Shown in pieces: positions 61,617-64,000 of a stretch of DNA of 64,000 nt. How positions within the stretch are numbered: position 1 is the first letter of the stretch; each line of letters opens with the position of its first letter. Position numbers and translations under genes: made by a program. The stretch covers positions 5,890,001-5,954,000 of the forward strand of contig CBDDCL010000015.1 of the NCBI GenBank assembly GCA_965226245.1, in the 5' to 3' direction. The stretch comes from CBDCYS01 sp965226245 (lineage in GTDB: Bacteria; Acidobacteriota; Terriglobia; Bryobacterales; UBA6623). The notes under the pieces are model-generated. The model was not told the origin of the DNA. It was given only the letters and a program-made list of their open reading frames with translations, and ran no database searches.

Positions 61617-62545
61617 AACGCGCGAACCGCAAGGCCGCGCGTCGAAGCGGCGCCGGCGTGGCGCACGTCTCCAGACGTGCCGTGTCGCCATTCGTGGCGA
61701 CATGCATTGCCGGCGTGGAGGCCCTCCCGCTGAAGCAAGCGGTTCTCGGCGTCGGAATCTCCGCGACCAACTATGGCCAGGTGCTGCGGCTCTGCCGCCG
61801 CTGGGTCGAACAGCGCCGTCACTATCCAGCCAAAAGCCGGAACGGTCACTGCATCTTTGTCTGCACGGTCAACGCCGTCATGACGGCGGTACTGCGGCCT
61901 GCGTTCCGAACGCTCCTCAACTCCGGCGACGTCGCGACGACCGATGGCATGCCCCTCGCCTGGGCTCTGCGATCATTTGGAGTCCGGAAACAACCACGTG
62001 TCTACGGACCTGATCTCATGCTGGCCCTTTGCGGCCAAGCCACTCGCCTTGGCCACCGCATCTATCTGTTCGGCGGGCGAAAGGAGGTCATCGAGGTACT
62101 GCGCCACACCCTCGGCAAGCGATTCCCGGGAATTCGAATCGCGGGATCCTATCCGTGCCGAAACCCGCCTTCGAGCCCGCAAGCTGACAGAGAATCCATC
62201 GATGCGATTCGGTCGGCAAGAGCCGATATCGTTTTCGTGGGATTTGGGCAGCCGCGCCAAGAACAATGGATCGTTGACCACCGGGACGTGCTCCCGGGCG
62301 TCGTGCTGGCCGGGGTAGGCGCCGCCTTCGACTTTCATGCCGGACGGGTACCCCAAGCGCCCCGCTGGATGCAGCGCTCGGGACTGGAATGGTTTTTCCG
62401 GCTGCTCAACGAACCATTGAGGCTCTGGAGGCGGTACATTCTGTTGAACCCCTTGTTTCTAGTGATGTGGGGGTTGCAATTTGCGGGTTTGCTTCGGTAT
62501 GGCGCCCGGCGCCGGCAACGCGCTGAAGGAACGATGAGGGGCTGA
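61613..62545 (+). CDS. WecG/TagA/CpsF family glycosyltransferase (GT26)
   Basis: A 310-residue GT26 enzyme. Conserved blocks are FVCTVNAVMTAVLRPAF, DVATTDGMPLAWALRSFG (with the catalytic Asp), RVYGPDLMLALC, IYLFGGRKEV, ADIVFVGFGQPRQEQW, GVGAAFDFHAGRVPQAPRWM and GLEWFFRLLNEPLRLWRRY. Such enzymes transfer N-acetylmannosaminuronate, ManNAc or glucose to lipid-linked intermediates. ATG 61613 overlaps the Wzy stop. Residues about 15-31 (VAHVSRRAVSPFVATC) are translated from repeat R2 copy 3 and are not part of the fold. The genuine domain probably begins around ALPLKQAVLGVGIS. Confidence 0.9.
   Translation: MKRANRKAARRSGAGVAHVSRRAVSPFVATCIAGVEALPLKQAVLGVGISATNYGQVLRLCRRWVEQRRHYPAKSRNGHCIFVCTVNAVMTAVLRPAFRTLLNSGDVATTDGMPLAWALRSFGVRKQPRVYGPDLMLALCGQATRLGHRIYLFGGRKEVIEVLRHTLGKRFPGIRIAGSYPCRNPPSSPQADRESIDAIRSARADIVFVGFGQPRQEQWIVDHRDVLPGVVLAGVGAAFDFHAGRVPQAPRWMQRSGLEWFFRLLNEPLRLWRRYILLNPLFLVMWGLQFAGLLRYGARRRQRAEGTMRG
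61656..61705 (+). repeat. R2 double stem-loop repeat, copy 3 (core only)
   Basis: GCACGTCT-CC-AGACGTGC followed by TGTCGCCA-TTCG-TGGCGACA. Both stems of copies 1 and 2 are kept although the first stem's sequence differs on both sides. It lies inside the 5' coding part of the WecG-like gene. Confidence 0.75.
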
Positions 62546-62733
62546 TACGCATCTTTCTCCACCGTGGCCGCGTCGTTGGGCCATCGTGAACCACCCGAGC
62601 CCACAACTCACCTAGCGCGGACCAGCCGCAACGAAAAAGCCCTTGGCCGCTGTCGGCTTAAGCACGCAGGAGTGGAAACCGCTCCCTCGCGGTCGCGGCT
62701 CTGTTTGGGACTACCAACACGGATCAAACTCCA
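62546..62733. other. Spacer with a partial palindrome
   Basis: No gene is seen. At 62671-62710, gtggaaaccgctccctcgcg and gtcgcggctctgtttgggac resemble the right end of R1-type elements (gcggctctgtttggg is shared with copy 3), suggesting a degenerate half element. Confidence 0.4.
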
Positions 62734-64000
62734 TTGAAAGTACTGCTGCTTCATAATCGCTACCGCCAGCTCGGCGGCGAAGACCGTGTTGCGGCCATGG
62801 AGGCCTCCTTGCTGCGCCGGAACGGGATTGAAGTGGTCGAGCCGGATTTTGAGAACGGCAACCCTTCCGAAAGCCGCTTGCGGCAAACCTTCGAGCTGGT
62901 TGCTCAGTCGGCCTGGTCGGCGGACTCCTACGAGCGGGTCCGCGGGCTTTGCGAAGTCCACCGGCCCGACGTCGCCCATGTTCACAACTTCTGGTTGCGT
63001 ATGTCTCCTTCGGTTCACACTGCTTGCCGGGACGCCGGAGTTCCGACCGTTCAAAGCATCCACAACTATCGGATCGCTTGTGTCAACGCCTTGCTGTTGA
63101 GAAACGGCAGAGTCTGCGAAGCCTGTGTCGGGAAAGTTCCCTGGCGCGGCGTGGTGCATCGCTGCTACCGCGGCTCGTTTTGGGCGTCGGCCGTCGCGGC
63201 CGGCATGATCGTCGCGAACCGGGTCCGTCAAACCTGGACGCGAGAAGCCGTAGCTTTCGTGACTCCTTCGGACCACTCCCGCGGCAAGCTTCTCGCCGCG
63301 GGTTTGCCGCCGGCCCGGACCTTCGTCAAACCGAATTCCGTTGACGATCCCGGGGAACCCGCTTCAGCCCCTTCCACGTCGGACTATGCCGTGTTCCTCG
63401 GCAGACTCTCCCGCGAAAAGGGAGTGGACGTTCTTCTTCGCGCTTGGGTGAGATCCAAGCTGGGCGCCTACCGGAGGCTCGTGATCGCCGGCGACGGCCC
63501 GCAGCGGGCTGATTTGGAGCAGCTTGCCGCCGGCCTTGGCCTTTACCCTCCGGCTGTCACGTTCAGCGGCCGTCTCGCCCCGGAAGCTGCTCAGCGGCTT
63601 TTGAAGAACTCCCGGGTTCTGATCGCCCCCTCGATCGGGTACGAGACGTTCGGCCTGGCTGTGATCGAAGCGTTTTCCCATGGGCGTCCAGTGATCGCTT
63701 CGCATCTGGGTGCATTAGCCGAACTCGTGGACCATGGGACCAACGGATTGAGCGCCGGTCCAACAGATGTCGCCGCGCTGAGCGAGGCCTTCGATCAGAT
63801 CCTCGGAAACGCCGGGCTGACGGACACTCTTGGGGACAATGCGCGCCAGACCTACCTGAGGCGATACACGCCCGAGATGAACTTCGAGAGACTGCTGCAA
63901 ATTTACCGCTACGCCATCCAGCGGAGTGGAAACCCTCTGCCCGAGATGCTACGGGCGTTCGCTGTTGCGGGTCCTTCCGCATCCCGACTTCGTCCCGCGG
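62734..64000 (+). CDS. Family 1 (GT4-like) glycosyltransferase, runs off the window
   Basis: At least 422 residues are visible. It starts at TTG 62734 with KVLLLHNRYRQLGGEDRVAA, the opening of a GT4 subgroup (HNxYxxxGGED) common in EPS loci. VHNFWLRMSPSV and QSIHNYRIACVNALLLRNGR (with the CxxC-type VCEACVGK insert) follow. The donor domain has YAVFLGRLSREKGVDVLLRA and IAPSIGYETFGLAVIEAFSHG with the EX7E pair. No ATG is available near the N-terminus. It belongs to the EPS locus but is set apart from the coupled run by 188 bp. The stop codon is beyond the window. Confidence 0.88.
   Translation, partial: MKVLLLHNRYRQLGGEDRVAAMEASLLRRNGIEVVEPDFENGNPSESRLRQTFELVAQSAWSADSYERVRGLCEVHRPDVAHVHNFWLRMSPSVHTACRDAGVPTVQSIHNYRIACVNALLLRNGRVCEACVGKVPWRGVVHRCYRGSFWASAVAAGMIVANRVRQTWTREAVAFVTPSDHSRGKLLAAGLPPARTFVKPNSVDDPGEPASAPSTSDYAVFLGRLSREKGVDVLLRAWVRSKLGAYRRLVIAGDGPQRADLEQLAAGLGLYPPAVTFSGRLAPEAAQRLLKNSRVLIAPSIGYETFGLAVIEAFSHGRPVIASHLGALAELVDHGTNGLSAGPTDVAALSEAFDQILGNAGLTDTLGDNARQTYLRRYTPEMNFERLLQIYRYAIQRSGNPLPEMLRAFAVAGPSASRLRPA

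Overview
The window is GC-rich bacterial chromosome, probably from an uncultured soil or sediment member of Acidobacteriota (Bryobacter/Solibacter-like); Planctomycetota or Verrucomicrobiota are the alternatives. The reasons are gene content: a DUF1592/DUF1587 cytochrome paired with a DUF1552 protein, ThuA, FG-GAP, PQQ-propeller and sialidase-type secreted proteins, a sulfatase, and an UpxY/NusG-headed exopolysaccharide (EPS) locus. This is inference; no rRNA lies in the window. The only RNA gene found is a tRNA-Leu(CAG) at 18218-18306 (minus).

Layout. 1-9.8 kb: a truncated methyltransferase, a sugar epimerase, a secreted FG-GAP lipoprotein, a FabH/Rieske pair, a MocA-type oxidoreductase split by one in-frame TAG, a leucine-rich repeat protein, and a methyltransferase plus two family-2 glycosyltransferases in one overlapping operon. 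9.8-18 kb: prfB with its programmed +1 frameshift, a VapB-like orphan antitoxin, a DUF433 antitoxin whose toxin start is fused to a cyclase-like c-type protein, a PQQ propeller protein joined to the 5' half of a group II intron, and a class III aminotransferase. 18-27 kb: tRNA-Leu, a lipoprotein sulfatase interrupted by an intact IS1595-family element, a Na+-dependent symporter, a Uma2 nuclease-like protein, a two-gene ABC exporter and an FkbM methyltransferase. 27-42 kb: ankyrin protein, DUF1592 cytochrome, DUF1552, amidohydrolase, sialidase, IS1595 remnant, ThuA, glycosyltransferase, YggS, and an IS630 element inside a decayed mandelate-racemase-type gene. 42-44 kb: a response regulator/PP2C phosphatase and a small outer-membrane protein.

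44.4-64 kb is one plus-strand EPS locus: UpxY antiterminator, Wza-like export protein, Wzz/BY-kinase, polyprenyl sugar-phosphate transferase, a three-domain protein (nucleotidyltransferase-like, thymidylate-kinase-like, APH-like), Wzx flippase, methyltransferase, sulfotransferase, two GT1 enzymes, Wzy polymerase, WecG/TagA glycosyltransferase and a last GT1 that runs off the window. Together these describe a Wzx/Wzy pathway for a possibly sulfated or methylated polymer.

The most unusual aspect is the density of short dispersed palindromic repeats. At least four families (R1, a 109-bp palindrome in three copies; R2, a double stem-loop in three copies; R3, a ~275-310 bp MITE-like element; R4, a ~110-bp element, one copy carrying about 17 tandem 9-bp units) sit at or just beyond stop codons, and in several places supply the last or first codons of a protein.
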